Shown here: one piece after another, positions 7,990 through 17,114 of the stretch
Position numbering within the stretch: position 1 is the stretch's first letter
How the letters are laid out: each line of letters starts with the position of its first letter
Assembly: GCA_031296915.1 (NCBI GenBank)
Contig: JAVDPC010000018.1
Location: forward strand, 1 to 64,000
Origin: Cerasicoccus frondis
GTDB lineage: Bacteria > Verrucomicrobiota > Verrucomicrobiia > Opitutales > Cerasicoccaceae
Direction: 5' to 3'
Length of the DNA: 64,000 bases
The notes under the pieces: generated by a model
Told to the model about the DNA's origin: nothing
What the model saw: the letters and a program-made list of their open reading frames with translations, nothing else
Database searches by the model: none
Program-made: the position numbers and the translations under genes

Positions 7990-8595
7990 CGTCCACTTCA
8001 GGGTGCTCTCCTCGTCGCAGGCGTGCGTAAATGGAGCCGCATGCGGTCAGGTGAACTTGCAAAAACCATGCAGAAAGTTCCCTAAACTGTTGGTCTCCAA
8101 GGCGAGTTAATAATCACTAATAAAATGCTCGCTTGTTCACGTTTTGTTTGTGGTTTAGTGAGTGTTTTGAGAGAATGCTTGGCGTTATGAATCCACCGCC
8201 AATCTCTCCATTCCGTTCGCCAGGCCGCCCGCCATAGCGTCTGCCCTGCGCCTAGTTTTGCCGCCAATGCCCGACGGGCAATTTTGAGCGCTCAGCTGGG
8301 TCCTGCCTGTGATTGCGCCACAGACGCCGCCTTCACCGCAGGCTTAAATGCCGGTCTTTAGGACCAGCGCCAGCTTTGCCCGGATTGACGCCACCCGCCG
8401 CCTGCCTTGCCGACGATTTGCCTGCTAGAGATAACATGAAGTTGCATCGTGCTGCCCATCCGGCGGCGCCTTGCGCTCGTAACTCCCAGCCTGCGCTGCT
8501 TAGCGACCGGGCAGGGTTGCTGTTCTTTGATAACCCGGATACCGCGCTCCTGGCGCCCCCCCCTCCCCTGTGTGGGTTGCGGGATCGAAATCCGC
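7990..8595. other. Intergenic region without a recognised gene
   Basis: 606 nt between the convergent secreted-protein gene and trmB. No reading frame has a family-like sequence, and frames in both directions are broken or of odd composition. The right end holds a tract of eight C, one T and four C (about 8556-8568). I found no tRNA cloverleaf, RNase P, SRP or tmRNA signature. A decayed gene is possible. Confidence 0.4.
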
Positions 8596-9186
8596 TTACG
8601 CCTTCACCGCGATCAGTGATTGCCAGGAGTCCATCATGTCCTGAAAGAAGGAGGTTTCCTCCAGTGGCCAAGGCGCCTCGGGGTCGATCCGCCATTGCGG
8701 GCTCGCCTCGATGTGCTCGACGGTCCAGGCAAAGTATCCCTCGTGGTCTGTGCGGTAGCAGAAGTCCGCCTCGGGCGTGGTGATCTCCACCAGGCGCTCG
8801 AGAAAGGCGGGCTGAATCATGCGGTTTTTAAAGTGCCGCTTCTTCGGCCATGGGTCGGGAAACAGCATGAAGACGCGCTCGAACAGCATTCCCTCCGGCA
8901 GGGCTTCGAGGAACTCGCTTAGCTCGGCCTTCAGGAAGCATAACTGCGTGAGGTTTCGCTTTTCGGCCTTGGCGTTGCCCTTATCGATGCGCTTCGTCAC
9001 CAAGTCGATGCCCACGCAGGATTGCTCAGGGTGCTCGGTGGCGTAAGCCGTCAGGAAATGCCCATGACCGCAGCCTATCTCCAGCACGCGCCGCTCCGCG
9101 TCGCCCAAATGGGTGACGCACCATTCTCGAAGGCGTTCAATGCGCTCAGCGCGGAACTTCAGTGCCTGTTGATATCCTTCCGACAT
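8596..9186 (-). CDS. trmB: tRNA (guanine-N7)-methyltransferase
   Basis: A 196-residue TrmB from the ATG at 9186. The SAM-binding motif I is VLEIGCGHGHFLTAYA at ~39-54. The family signature FPDPWPKKRHFKNRMIQPAFL spans ~115-135, with the Asp of PDPW needed for catalysis. It methylates G46 of tRNA variable loops. Length is normal for the catalytic core. The in-frame extension to 9267 would read through the C-run at about 9248-9262 and gives a Gly/Cys-rich leader unlike the family. Confidence 0.93.
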   Translation of the reverse strand: MSEGYQQALKFRAERIERLREWCVTHLGDAERRVLEIGCGHGHFLTAYATEHPEQSCVGIDLVTKRIDKGNAKAEKRNLTQLCFLKAELSEFLEALPEGMLFERVFMLFPDPWPKKRHFKNRMIQPAFLERLVEITTPEADFCYRTDHEGYFAWTVEHIEASPQWRIDPEAPWPLEETSFFQDMMDSWQSLIAVKA

Positions 9187-9282
9187 GCAGGGATGGACTA
9201 TGCGTATCGCCGAAAGATTAAAGCAAAAAGTGACGCAGGCGGCAAATGCCCCCCCCCCTCCCCTCATGAAGGGACGCTGGGA

Positions 9283-10602
9283 TTACACCGTTTCTTCGCC
9301 TGAGTCGATGGCGCCAATGCTGGACTTGAGCGGCGGCGGCTTCATCGGGATGCGACAAGTGATGCACAGGCCGCCCGTTGGCACATTGCGCGCCGCGACG
9401 GTCCCCCCGTGCAACTGCACGACGTGCTTGACGATGCTCAGGCCCAGACCAGTCCCCCCCAACTCGCGTGAACGCCCCTTGTCCACGCGGTAGAAGCGCT
9501 CAAAGATGTGGGCCATGTCCTTCTCGGGAATGCCGCAGCCGTCGTCCTCCACCTCCAGCAGGAAGTAATTGTAGTCGCGGCTGGTGCGCACCGTGATGCG
9601 GGAAAAGCCCTTGGCGTAGCGCAGTGCGTTATCGAGCGTGTTCTGCAGGACCTGGGAAATCTTGATTGCATCCACGACCACGGTGTCGAGCTCGGGGTCG
9701 AGATCGCAGACCAGCGTTTGCTCCTCCAGGTTCAGCCGGGGCAGGAAATTCTCCGTTATATCGTGGATCATCTTGCGCACCGAGCACGTCTGGCGGTTGA
9801 GGTTGATGGCCTCCCCCTCCAGGCGCGAAAGCGTCAGCAGGTCTTCCAGCAGGAGGTGCAGGCGCTCGACGTTCTTGTAAATCTTGTTCAAGAACCGGAT
9901 TTGCTCTTCCTTGCGCAGGTGTTCGTGGTCCTCGATGAGGGTGTCCGTGAAGCCCTTAATGACCGTCACCGGCGTGCGCAGCTCGTGGGAAACGTTGGCC
10001 ACAAACTCGCGGCGGACGTTTTCCAGGCGCTTCAGGCGGGTGATGTCGTGTAGGACGAACAGCGTCAGCGGGCGACTCTCCGAGCCAGTCTCAGGAATGC
10101 GCGCGCCGGTCACTTCGACGAACAGGCTCTCGCGCCCGCGGACGATTTCGATCTCCTGCCAGGCTGGCGCCGACCCCTCCTCCGCCAGTTCCATGAACTC
10201 CAGGAAGCCAGCGCTCTTCAACACGCCTTCCAGCCGTCGGCCCTCGCAATCGGGCCCCAGGGACAGTAATTCCCGGGCGGCGGTGTTGGCCATCACGAGC
10301 AGGCTGCGGTCGTCCACGATCAGCACGGCCTCGGTCAGGTTGCTGAGTGTGGTCTCGATTTGGCGCAGATAGCCTAACTCCTGCCGCGAAGATCGCTCAT
10401 GCTCGGCCAGCAGCTCGTTCAGCTGCAATGAGAGGCGGTTCAGCCCGAGCTCCTTGGCCCAACCGGCTTCCTCCTCAAACAGGTACGTCCGCCGCTCTTC
10501 GATGGCGTCGACCATGGAACACATGATGCGGCGCACCTTCCGGTGGCGGTGGTAGTAATAAGCAGCGATCGCCGCGAAAACAATGCAGAGAAACGTCGTC
10601 AT
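9283..10602 (-). CDS. phoR: Phosphate-regulon-type sensor histidine kinase
   Basis: A 439-residue PhoR-like kinase. One N-terminal membrane helix (residues 2-17) is followed by a basic patch and coiled region, a PAS domain (~85-185), HisKA with FVANVSHELRTPVT (His206), and HATPase with N box DNALRYA, G1 EDDGCGIP and G2 GGTGLGLSIVK. The single helix without a large periplasmic loop matches PhoR, which senses phosphate through the Pst system rather than an external domain. The gene begins 14 nt after the phoB stop, in the same operon. The WalK/PhoR families overlap in sequence; operon partner and upstream Pho-box-like repeats favour PhoR. Confidence 0.88.
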   Translation of the reverse strand: MTTFLCIVFAAIAAYYYHRHRKVRRIMCSMVDAIEERRTYLFEEEAGWAKELGLNRLSLQLNELLAEHERSSRQELGYLRQIETTLSNLTEAVLIVDDRSLLVMANTAARELLSLGPDCEGRRLEGVLKSAGFLEFMELAEEGSAPAWQEIEIVRGRESLFVEVTGARIPETGSESRPLTLFVLHDITRLKRLENVRREFVANVSHELRTPVTVIKGFTDTLIEDHEHLRKEEQIRFLNKIYKNVERLHLLLEDLLTLSRLEGEAINLNRQTCSVRKMIHDITENFLPRLNLEEQTLVCDLDPELDTVVVDAIKISQVLQNTLDNALRYAKGFSRITVRTSRDYNYFLLEVEDDGCGIPEKDMAHIFERFYRVDKGRSRELGGTGLGLSIVKHVVQLHGGTVAARNVPTGGLCITCRIPMKPPPLKSSIGAIDSGEETV

Positions 10603-10616
10603 GAACGGTGGGCGGA

Positions 10617-11318
10617 CTATTGTCCATCAACCGCACGGTAGCCGACTCCACGAACCGTTTCAATAATTCCTGCCTCGGCGCCGAGCTTTTCCCGTAGACG
10701 GCGTATGTGCGTATCCACAGTGCGTGTTTCGATGTCAGCCTCGTAGTTCCATACATTGACGAGTAAGTGTTCGCGGCTTTGCACCCGGCCCTTGCGCTCC
10801 ATAAGGAGGCGCAGCAGCTTGAATTCCGTCGCGGTCAGCTCCACGGGCTTGCCTGAAAGCGTCAGCCGGTGCTTCTCTACGTCGAGGGTTACGTTGGAAA
10901 TGCTCAGTGTGCTGCCCGGCTCTTCGGTTGGGCGCTCAATGCGCCGGAGCACCGCAGAAACCCGCAGGAGCAGCTCGCGCGAGTCAAATGGCTTGCCGAT
11001 GTAGTCATCCGCCCCGGTCTCGAGCCCCTTCACGCGGTCTTCGGCTTCGCCGCGCGCGGTTAGGAACACAATTGGGATTTCGCACATGCTGGGGTCTGCG
11101 CGCAGCATCCGGCAAATTTGGATGCCGCTTAGCTCGGGCATCATGATGTCGAGGATGATCAGGTCCGGCTGGAATTCCCGCGCCGTGCCCATGATCAGCA
11201 ACGGATCATTGATCGTCGCGACCTTGAAACCTGCCTGGCGCAGTTTGTACTCCACCAGCTCGGTGACATCGGGTTCATCATCGACAACAAGAATGCGTTT
11301 TTCACCATCCGGGTTCAT
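10617..11318 (-). CDS. phoB: OmpR/PhoB-family response regulator
   Basis: A 233-residue regulator. The receiver domain has acidic pocket VVDDEPD, phospho-acceptor Asp57 in LIILDIMMPELSG, Thr87 in FLTARG and Lys109 in DDYIGKPFD. The C-terminal winged helix contains ELTATEFKLLRLLMERKG and the recognition segment DTHIRRLREKLG. It should activate phosphate-starvation genes as a phosphorylated dimer bound to 11-bp direct repeats. A matching triple repeat occurs about 150 nt upstream of this gene, suggesting autoregulation. It is the first gene of the phoB-phoR pair. Confidence 0.88.
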   Translation of the reverse strand: MNPDGEKRILVVDDEPDVTELVEYKLRQAGFKVATINDPLLIMGTAREFQPDLIILDIMMPELSGIQICRMLRADPSMCEIPIVFLTARGEAEDRVKGLETGADDYIGKPFDSRELLLRVSAVLRRIERPTEEPGSTLSISNVTLDVEKHRLTLSGKPVELTATEFKLLRLLMERKGRVQSREHLLVNVWNYEADIETRTVDTHIRRLREKLGAEAGIIETVRGVGYRAVDGQ

Positions 11319-11467
11319 AATTACGTTCTGAAATAGGTGAATCGAGTGTCGCTGGCCAATAACGAAAGTTACAATTGCCCTTATTCAGGGTGGTTTGACG
11401 GGGTGGCAGTTGCGCAAAGTCTTATCAAACAAGAGCTTGAATGGGGCTTTGCACTTAGCAAATTCTT

Positions 11468-11496
11468 TGTGACGGAGACGTTACGCCAATGTGACG
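11468..11496 (-). promoter_or_regulatory. Candidate Pho box upstream of phoB
   Basis: Read on the minus strand: CGTCACA-TTGG-CGTAACG-TCTC-CGTCACA, three 7-nt units at exact 11-bp spacing (plus-strand unit starts 11468, 11479, 11490). The 7+4 architecture is that of PhoB sites, whose unit in Enterobacteria is CTGTCAT. It lies in the 227-nt gap between the end of mnmG and the start of phoB, about 150 nt upstream of phoB. A possible -10 (GCTAAG) follows on the minus strand. Confidence 0.55.
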
Positions 11497-11545
11497 CCGC
11501 TTGCGAGGCATTTTTACCGCCATTTAGGCGCGGATGCAAACCGAA

Positions 11546-13477
11546 TTATTTCGCCAGCCCAGATTGCAGTGCGACCAACAAAAGGCTGATGTCTGCGGGG
11601 TTTACGCCGCTGATTCGCCCCGCTTGAGCCAAGGTGCGTGGTTTCACTTCGTTCAGTTTAAGCGCGCTTTCCTTGCGGAGTCCCCTCACCTGGAGGAAAT
11701 CGAGCCCCTGCGGCACCTTGACTTTCTCCAGATTGCGCAAACGTGCGATATGCTTCTCTTCGCGGTCGAGGTAGCCTTTATACTTCACGCGGTAGAGCGT
11801 CTCTTGGCGGATGGGCTCGCTGAGCGCCAGGAAAGTGGGCGGCAATTCAACCTGACTCAAATCATCGTGCTTGCGGACCATGTCGCCCGCCAAGCCGCCA
11901 GGGATGCGAATGCGCTCGAACTCCTCCATCCAGAAGGCAACGGCCTGCGCCTTTTCTTCAATGCGCGCCAGACGTGCATTGTCGACGAGTCCGTATTGCT
12001 TCACCTTGTTCAACAGGCGGATTTCCGCACTGCCGTGATTAAAGAGTAAGCGATGCTCAGCGCGGCTCGTAAACATGCGGTAAGGCTCGCGCGTCCCCTT
12101 GGTCACGAGATCGTCAATCAGGACCCCGATGTAGGCTTCGTCGCGCCCGATGACCAATGGTTCCTCGCCTCGAATCTTGGCGACGGCGTTCACGCCAGCG
12201 ATCAACCCCTGCCCCGCCGCCTCTTCGTAGCCGGAGGTGCCGTTGATCTGGCCGGCGAAGAACAGGCCCTCCACTTTCTTGGACTCCAGCGAGGGAAAGA
12301 GCTGTGTCGGCGGCGCAAAGTCATACTCTACGGCGTAAGCCGGGCGCAGCATAACGACCTGCTCCAGGCCGCGGATGCTCCGCATCATTTCCAACTGGAC
12401 GTCGAATGGCAGGCTCGTGCTGACGCCGTTGACATACCACTCGTCGGTATGGCGACCCTCGGGCTCCAAGTAGACCTTGTGCGTGGCTTTGTCGGCGAAC
12501 TTGACGAACTTATCCTCGATACTCGGGCAATAGCGCGGGCCAACGCCCTCGATTTCGCCTGCATAAAGCGCTGAGCGGTGCAGATTGCAACGCACGGTCT
12601 CCGCCGTGCCCTCGGTGGTTTCAGTGGTCCAGCAGCTCACTTGGTCGCGTCCGGGCTGCCAGCCCATCTTGCGTTGGCCATAATGTTCCACGTGGAACAA
12701 TGCGTCCACCGCCGGCGAATCTTTGGGTAATTGTTCCACGTGGAACAATTCCTCGCCAAAGCGCGTATCGTAGAATGAGAACAGCGTGGGCTCGGCGTCT
12801 CCGTCTTGTCGCTCGCATTGGGAGAAATCGATGCTGGAGCCGAGAATGCGCGGCGGCGTGCCGGTTTTGAGTCGCTGAAGCTCGATGCCTGCCTCCAGGA
12901 AACTGCCAGAGAGCCCCCGGGCCGAGAAATCGCCCAGTCGTCCGCCCTCGTTCTTCTGGTTGCCGATGTGCATCAACCCGCGTAGGAAGGTGCCCGTGGT
13001 CACCACGACCGTTTTGCCATAGAAATCGACGCCAAAGCTGGTGCGCACGCCGATCACCCGGTCGCCCTCAAAGATCAGCCCTTCAACCATAGCCTGAAAC
13101 AGTGTCAGGTTGGGTTGCAGCTCCAGGATATGCTTCAGGCGAAATTGGTAGGCCTTCTTGTCGCATTGCGCGCGCGGCGCCTGGACGGCCGGACCCTTGG
13201 AGGCGTTGAGGAGGCGAAACTGAATGGCGGTCGTGTCGGTGTTGATGCCCATCTCGCCGCCTAGCGCGTCGATCTCGCGGACCATGTGGCCCTTGGCCTG
13301 ACCGCCAATGGCCGGATTGCAGCTCATTTGGCCAATGGTGTCGACGTTGCCCGTTAGCATGAGCGTGTCCGCGCCACGTCTTGATGCGGCTAGCGCAGCC
13401 TCGCACCCGGCATGGCCTGCGCCGCACACGATGGCTTCATAGGGCTGCTGTGGGCCAAATTTAAGTGGTGGTTTCAT
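11546..13477 (-). CDS. mnmG: tRNA uridine-5-carboxymethylaminomethyl modification enzyme MnmG (GidA)
   Basis: 643 residues from the ATG at 13477, which overlaps the mnmE stop as ATGA. The FAD-binding Rossmann motif is [20 protein letters not shown] (~16-35). Conserved blocks [69 protein letters not shown] and [12 protein letters not shown] are all present. With MnmE it installs cmnm5U at wobble position 34. Between FSFYDTR (~233-239) and CWTTETTEG (~282) the protein carries about 30 residues more than E. coli MnmG. These include the two FHVE(Q/H) peptides encoded by the parS-like sites. An ATG four codons upstream is also possible. Confidence 0.96.
   Translation of the reverse strand: MKPPLKFGPQQPYEAIVCGAGHAGCEAALAASRRGADTLMLTGNVDTIGQMSCNPAIGGQAKGHMVREIDALGGEMGINTDTTAIQFRLLNASKGPAVQAPRAQCDKKAYQFRLKHILELQPNLTLFQAMVEGLIFEGDRVIGVRTSFGVDFYGKTVVVTTGTFLRGLMHIGNQKNEGGRLGDFSARGLSGSFLEAGIELQRLKTGTPPRILGSSIDFSQCERQDGDAEPTLFSFYDTRFGEELFHVEQLPKDSPAVDALFHVEHYGQRKMGWQPGRDQVSCWTTETTEGTAETVRCNLHRSALYAGEIEGVGPRYCPSIEDKFVKFADKATHKVYLEPEGRHTDEWYVNGVSTSLPFDVQLEMMRSIRGLEQVVMLRPAYAVEYDFAPPTQLFPSLESKKVEGLFFAGQINGTSGYEEAAGQGLIAGVNAVAKIRGEEPLVIGRDEAYIGVLIDDLVTKGTREPYRMFTSRAEHRLLFNHGSAEIRLLNKVKQYGLVDNARLARIEEKAQAVAFWMEEFERIRIPGGLAGDMVRKHDDLSQVELPPTFLALSEPIRQETLYRVKYKGYLDREEKHIARLRNLEKVKVPQGLDFLQVRGLRKESALKLNEVKPRTLAQAGRISGVNPADISLLLVALQSGLAK
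12684..12699. other. parS-like centromere site 1 (inside mnmG)
   Basis: Perfect 16-bp palindrome TGTTCCACGTGGAACA. It matches the broadly conserved parS consensus TGTTNCACGTGAAACA except at one position, where it restores full symmetry. ParB binds such sites for chromosome segregation, usually near the replication origin. In frame on the minus strand it encodes FHVEH (~residues 261-265 of MnmG). Confidence 0.75.
12732..12747. other. parS-like centromere site 2 (inside mnmG)
   Basis: A second perfect copy of TGTTCCACGTGGAACA, 48 bp from site 1. It encodes FHVEQ at residues 245-249 of MnmG. Two identical 16-bp palindromes in 64 bp are not expected by chance in coding DNA. Confidence 0.75.
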
Positions 13478-14832
13478 TTTCCGATGCAAAAATTAGCGAA
13501 GAGCTTATCGAGCATATCTTCGTTGTCTACCTTTCCAATGACCTCGCCAAAGCCAGCAAGTGCGTCCCGAAGGCCAGCGGCAGCCAGCTCGGCGGGTATT
13601 TCGTCTCGAAGGCCTGCGCGGGCTTCGTCGATGGCGGCTCGGGCCCGGCTCAGCGCATTGGCGTGTCGGGTGGAAACCATCAGCTCGTCTGCAGCTGGCG
13701 TCACCCGGTCTGCTTCCAGCGTTTCCTGGATCTTGATCCGTAGATCATCCAGGCCGAGGCTTTGGGTCAGCGAAACGCGCACTCTGGGGTGGCCGGGGAG
13801 GACATCCTGAAATTCCGAGTGGGTGGGCAAGTCGGTTTTATTCTCCACGAGCAGCACCCGATGCTGCGCCAAGCGATCCGTGACTACATCAGGGAAATGC
13901 GGGGGTGGGGCAGATTGGTCGAGCACGACGAGTAGGAAATCCGCATCCTTTACTTGCTTGAGCGTGCGCTCAATGCCCTGGCGCTCAATATCGCCCTCGG
14001 ATTCGCGGATGCCAGCGGTGTCGACCAACTGTAGGCCGTAGCTGCCGATCATCACACGCTCGGTCAGGAAATCGCGCGTGGTGCCGGGTTCGGCGCTGAC
14101 GATGGCGCGGTCTTCGCCGGTTAGGGCATTGAGCAGGCTGCTTTTGCCGGCATTGGGCTCGCCCATGATGACTGTGCGGATGCCTTCGTGAAGCAGTGTT
14201 TTGTAGTGGCTGGTCTCGATCAGCTCGCCCAATTCAGCGGACAGGGAGGCGAGGGCGGCGGTCGGCCCGGCTTGGTCTTCGGGCGGTAAGTCTTCTTCCG
14301 GGAAGTCGATGTAGGCTTCCACTGCGGCAATGATGCCCAGGAGGCGATCCGTCATGTCCGCCATTTTCCGGCCAATGGAGCCATCCAACTGGCGTTGGGC
14401 TACCTGCAGCGCCTTTTCGCTGCGGGCGGAAATGAGGTCGGTTACGGCTTCAGCTTGGCTGAGGTCCAGTTTGCCGTTGAGAAATGCCGTGCGGGTGAAT
14501 TCGCCGGGATCCGCCATGCGACAGCCGCGGGCAAGCAAGTCCTCGATGACGCGCTGGACGATCAGGGGGTTGCCATGCAAGGACAATTCCAGAGAGGGCT
14601 CGCCGGTGTAGCTTCGCTTGTCGGCAAAATATACCGCCAGGCAGCTGTCCAGGGTGACGCCGTCCAGTGCTTTGTAGGCGTGGAGATGCGCCATTCGTGG
14701 CTTTTCGACGACCGTGGCGCTCAGGCATTCGCTGGCCAATTGCGGGCACAAGGGGCCAGACACGCGCACGACGGCGATCGCGGATTCTCCGTAGGGCGTG
14801 GCTGGGGCTACAATGGTGTCACCTAAAGGCAT
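13474..14832 (-). CDS. mnmE: tRNA modification GTPase MnmE (TrmE)
   Basis: 452 residues. The N-terminal formyl-THF-binding domain holds [20 protein letters not shown] and [24 protein letters not shown]. The central GTPase domain has G1 [15 protein letters not shown]3 DTAGIRE and G4 NKTD. The C-terminus ends with the invariant FCIGK whose Cys is needed for tRNA modification. MnmE works with MnmG, whose gene follows with a 4-nt overlap. mnmE-mnmG pairs commonly lie near oriC, consistent with parS-like sites in mnmG, although dnaA, rsmG and parAB are not in the window. Confidence 0.96.
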   Translation of the reverse strand: MPLGDTIVAPATPYGESAIAVVRVSGPLCPQLASECLSATVVEKPRMAHLHAYKALDGVTLDSCLAVYFADKRSYTGEPSLELSLHGNPLIVQRVIEDLLARGCRMADPGEFTRTAFLNGKLDLSQAEAVTDLISARSEKALQVAQRQLDGSIGRKMADMTDRLLGIIAAVEAYIDFPEEDLPPEDQAGPTAALASLSAELGELIETSHYKTLLHEGIRTVIMGEPNAGKSSLLNALTGEDRAIVSAEPGTTRDFLTERVMIGSYGLQLVDTAGIRESEGDIERQGIERTLKQVKDADFLLVVLDQSAPPPHFPDVVTDRLAQHRVLLVENKTDLPTHSEFQDVLPGHPRVRVSLTQSLGLDDLRIKIQETLEADRVTPAADELMVSTRHANALSRARAAIDEARAGLRDEIPAELAAAGLRDALAGFGEVIGKVDNEDMLDKLFANFCIGK

Positions 14833-14897
14833 GGCGGCGCATTAAAACAGCCTCGCTGGAAAATTCACGCAAAAAGCGGCCAGTCCACAAAGTGGCG

Positions 14898-15212
14898 TTA
14901 GTTTGCTGGCCAGCCCCAGAGGCGCGGAAGCAGCAACTGGAGGTATACGAGCAGGACGAGCGCGCAATAATGGCAAACCTGCCGATGTAGCGGCTGCTTT
15001 TTGTCCCGGTAGATCGAGCGTCCACAATAGGCCAGCGCGATCAAGCCCGTGAGCATGAGCAGGGTAGGGGAGCACAGTGCTGGATTACCAGAGCCCCAAT
15101 AGAAGCTGAAGCTGAACATCACATAGAAGCTGGGAGCCAGCATGGCTGGCAGCAACCAATGGTCTGGCTTGGCGGCCAGGGGGAATGGGTGCTTGGTGAT
15201 GACTGCGTTCAT
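14898..15212 (-). CDS. Small multi-pass membrane protein of unknown function
   Basis: A 104-residue hydrophobic protein with three predicted membrane helices: WLLPAMLAPSFYVMFSFSFYW (~20-39), PTLLMLTGLIALAYCG (~49-64) and VCHYCALVLLVYLQLLLPRLW (~79-98). Short basic loops lie between them (SIYRDKKQPLHRQ). It lies between recA and mnmE, all on the minus strand. No family was recognised. The regular alternation of hydrophobic helices and basic loops supports a real gene. Confidence 0.55.
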   Translation of the reverse strand: MNAVITKHPFPLAAKPDHWLLPAMLAPSFYVMFSFSFYWGSGNPALCSPTLLMLTGLIALAYCGRSIYRDKKQPLHRQVCHYCALVLLVYLQLLLPRLWGWPAN

Positions 15213-15230
15213 GATCTATTGTTATACCAT

Positions 15231-15270
15231 AAAACGAAAAACGGCAATTTCTTTTACTACGAAATTGCCG
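15231..15270 (-). terminator. Rho-independent terminator of recA
   Basis: A perfect 10-bp stem CGGCAATTTC/GAAATTGCCG (15242-15251 with 15261-15270) and a 9-nt loop. On the minus strand it is followed by a T run (complement of GAAAAA). It starts 30 nt after the recA stop and just before the downstream membrane protein gene. Confidence 0.8.
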
Positions 15271-15299
15271 CCATCGTTTTGAGGATTGGTTGTGCTATT

Positions 15300-16382
15300 C
15301 TAGCTTTCGAGCAGCTCTTCCTCCGCCTCATCGTCGGTTCCAATCGCGTCGCCGCCATGGACCTCTACTTTGCCGAGGATGATGTCCGTGATTTCCTGCA
15401 TGACTTCCGGGTGCTCGCCGAGGTATTCCTTGGCGTTTTCGCGCCCTTGGCCAATCAGGTCGCCCTTGTAGCTGATCCATGCGCCCTTCTTTTCGAGGAT
15501 CTTATGCTCGATGCCCAGGTCGAGAATCGAGCCCGTGCGGGAAATGCCCTCGTTGTACATGATGTCGAATTCGCATTCGGTGAAGGGGGGGGCCACCTTG
15601 TTTTTGACGACTTTCAGGCGGGTGCGGTTGCCGATGACCTTGCCGTCGGTGGCCTTGATTTGACCGATACGGCGGATGTCCATGCGCACTGAAGAGAAGA
15701 ACTTGAGCGCCCGGCCGCCGGGGGTTGTTTCCGGGCTGCCGAACATCACGCCGATCTTTTCGCGGATTTGGTTGGTGAAGAGGGCAATGCACTGTGTGCG
15801 GTTGATGGCGGCGGTCAGGCGACGCATGGCCTGGCTCATCATGCGGGCCTGCAGGCCTACCGTTGAGTCGCCAAATTGGCCGTCGAGCTCGTTCTTGGAG
15901 ACCAGAGCGGCGACGGAGTCGACGACAATGATGTCGACCGCGCCAGAGCGAATCAGCGTCTCAGTGATGTTGAGCGCGTCTTCGCCGGACTCCGGTTGAG
16001 CGACCATGAGGTTCTCCAGGTCGACGCCGACGATCTTGGCGTAACGCGGGTCGAGCGCGTGCTCCACGTCGACGAACACGGCGTTGCCGCCCTGGCGTTG
16101 GCACTCGGCGATCACGCTGAGACAGAAGGTCGTTTTACCGGAGGATTCCGGGCCATAGATTTCACAAATGCGGCCCTTGGGCAGGCCGCCGACGCCAAGC
16201 GCCAAGTCGAGCGCGACGGAGCCGGTCGAAATGACGTCGATGTTCTTCTTGGCGGCTTCGCCAAGCTTCATAATGGCGCCGTCGCCAAATTGTTTGTTGA
16301 TGGCGGAGATCGCCAAATCGAGCGCCTTGTTGTCGCGCTTGTCGGGAGTGGTGGTGGTTTTGGTACTTTTCTTTGCGGCCAT
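15300..16382 (-). CDS. recA: Recombinase RecA
   Basis: 360 residues with all RecA hallmarks: Walker [13 protein letters not shown] (~76-87), Walker [13 protein letters not shown], loop L1 region [17 protein letters not shown] and the segment [19 protein letters not shown]. It catalyses homologous strand exchange and triggers LexA autocleavage. The N-terminal extension ([16 protein letters not shown]) and acidic C-terminus ([11 protein letters not shown]) are normal for the family. A run of eight G/C sits in the codons of KVAPPF at 15585-15592 without disrupting the frame. It is monocistronic with its own terminator. Confidence 0.98.
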   Translation of the reverse strand: MAAKKSTKTTTTPDKRDNKALDLAISAINKQFGDGAIMKLGEAAKKNIDVISTGSVALDLALGVGGLPKGRICEIYGPESSGKTTFCLSVIAECQRQGGNAVFVDVEHALDPRYAKIVGVDLENLMVAQPESGEDALNITETLIRSGAVDIIVVDSVAALVSKNELDGQFGDSTVGLQARMMSQAMRRLTAAINRTQCIALFTNQIREKIGVMFGSPETTPGGRALKFFSSVRMDIRRIGQIKATDGKVIGNRTRLKVVKNKVAPPFTECEFDIMYNEGISRTGSILDLGIEHKILEKKGAWISYKGDLIGQGRENAKEYLGEHPEVMQEITDIILGKVEVHGGDAIGTDDEAEEELLES

Positions 16383-16405
16383 GAGGTTACGATGTAGACG
16401 GTTCT

Positions 16406-16433
16406 TTATTAAAGTTAATTATTGAAAGAGCAA
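16406..16433 (-). promoter_or_regulatory. Possible recA promoter
   Basis: On the minus strand, TTGCTC and TAATAA are separated by 16 nt and lie 24-51 nt upstream of the recA start. I could not identify a clear LexA operator in the 140-nt upstream gap. Confidence 0.25.
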
Positions 16434-16522
16434 AGCATGGTTTTTGTGGGGACGCAAGTTCATTGTGGTAAATTGTTCACTTATTTATATCTTGCTGATT
16501 GTGAGGGGTTAACGCGGCTCGA

Positions 16523-16963
16523 TCAGCTCAGTGCTTGGGGTTTTCTGACGAAATATACCGTTGGCGCCTGAATGAGACCGGTAAACAAGAGTAGGCTCTG
16601 AAAGGCGGGTGGCGCGATTTTCTCCCCAGCGTTTGCGGCCAGCATGTAAAGAAACATCAGGTCGATGACCATGAGGAATCCGAAGCCAATGGTCATTACA
16701 CAAAGCAAAATGAAGAGCGATCGCCACGCGTTTGGGTTGGCGATGCGGCCCCAGGGCAGCATGAGCAGCGCGCCAAAGAGGCAGAAATACACGGCTTCAA
16801 ACTCTAGGAGGCCGCCTGGCGCCTGCCCCATCCAGCGGCTAGCGTTGAAGGGGATCCAGCCAATGAGAAATGCGCCAGTGGCCACGCCAATGGCCCGGGT
16901 ATAGCGCAGGCCCTTGAGCGTTTGTTCGGATACTTCGGTGTCTGGAGACATTCTGGCTGGCAT
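16523..16963 (-). CDS. Four-helix membrane protein of unknown function
   Basis: 146 residues from the ATG at 16963 (a start at 16951 is equally possible). After a polar N-terminus there are four hydrophobic segments: AIGVATGAFLIGWIPF, FEAVYFCLFGALLMLPW, SLFILLCVMTIGFGFLMVIDLMFLYML and FQSLLLFTGLIQAPTVYF. No catalytic or transport motif is visible and no family is recognised. It is transcribed towards recA from the same strand, separated by about 140 nt. The longer in-frame start at 17050 adds a polar leader unlike a membrane protein and is less likely. Confidence 0.5.
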   Translation of the reverse strand: MPARMSPDTEVSEQTLKGLRYTRAIGVATGAFLIGWIPFNASRWMGQAPGGLLEFEAVYFCLFGALLMLPWGRIANPNAWRSLFILLCVMTIGFGFLMVIDLMFLYMLAANAGEKIAPPAFQSLLLFTGLIQAPTVYFVRKPQALS

Positions 16964-17114
16964 CGTGGGGTTTGCGTTCACGGCTACCAACAGAACAGGC
17001 TTTCGAAAATCCTCAACCTTCAACCACTGCCGTATTGGATTTTTCGTCAACAGGGCAGGGCGGTGGAGCCTGTTTGCCGAACTTCATCATCAGGCAGGCT
17101 ATGGGCGATCGGTG

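Noticed and set aside
8082..8267. 61-residue minus-strand frame in the 606-nt gap before trmB
   Set aside because: No ribosome-binding site, signal peptide or conserved-looking pattern, and composition like random GC-rich DNA.
8556..9262. Two C-run/T/CCCC tracts flanking trmB as ends of a mobile cassette
   Set aside because: The tracts are in the same orientation, are low-complexity, and no target duplication or further end sequence is shared; trmB is a normal chromosomal gene.
16383..16522. LexA/SOS box upstream of recA
   Set aside because: TGTTC and GAAC half-like words occur but not as a spaced palindrome, so no operator can be supported.
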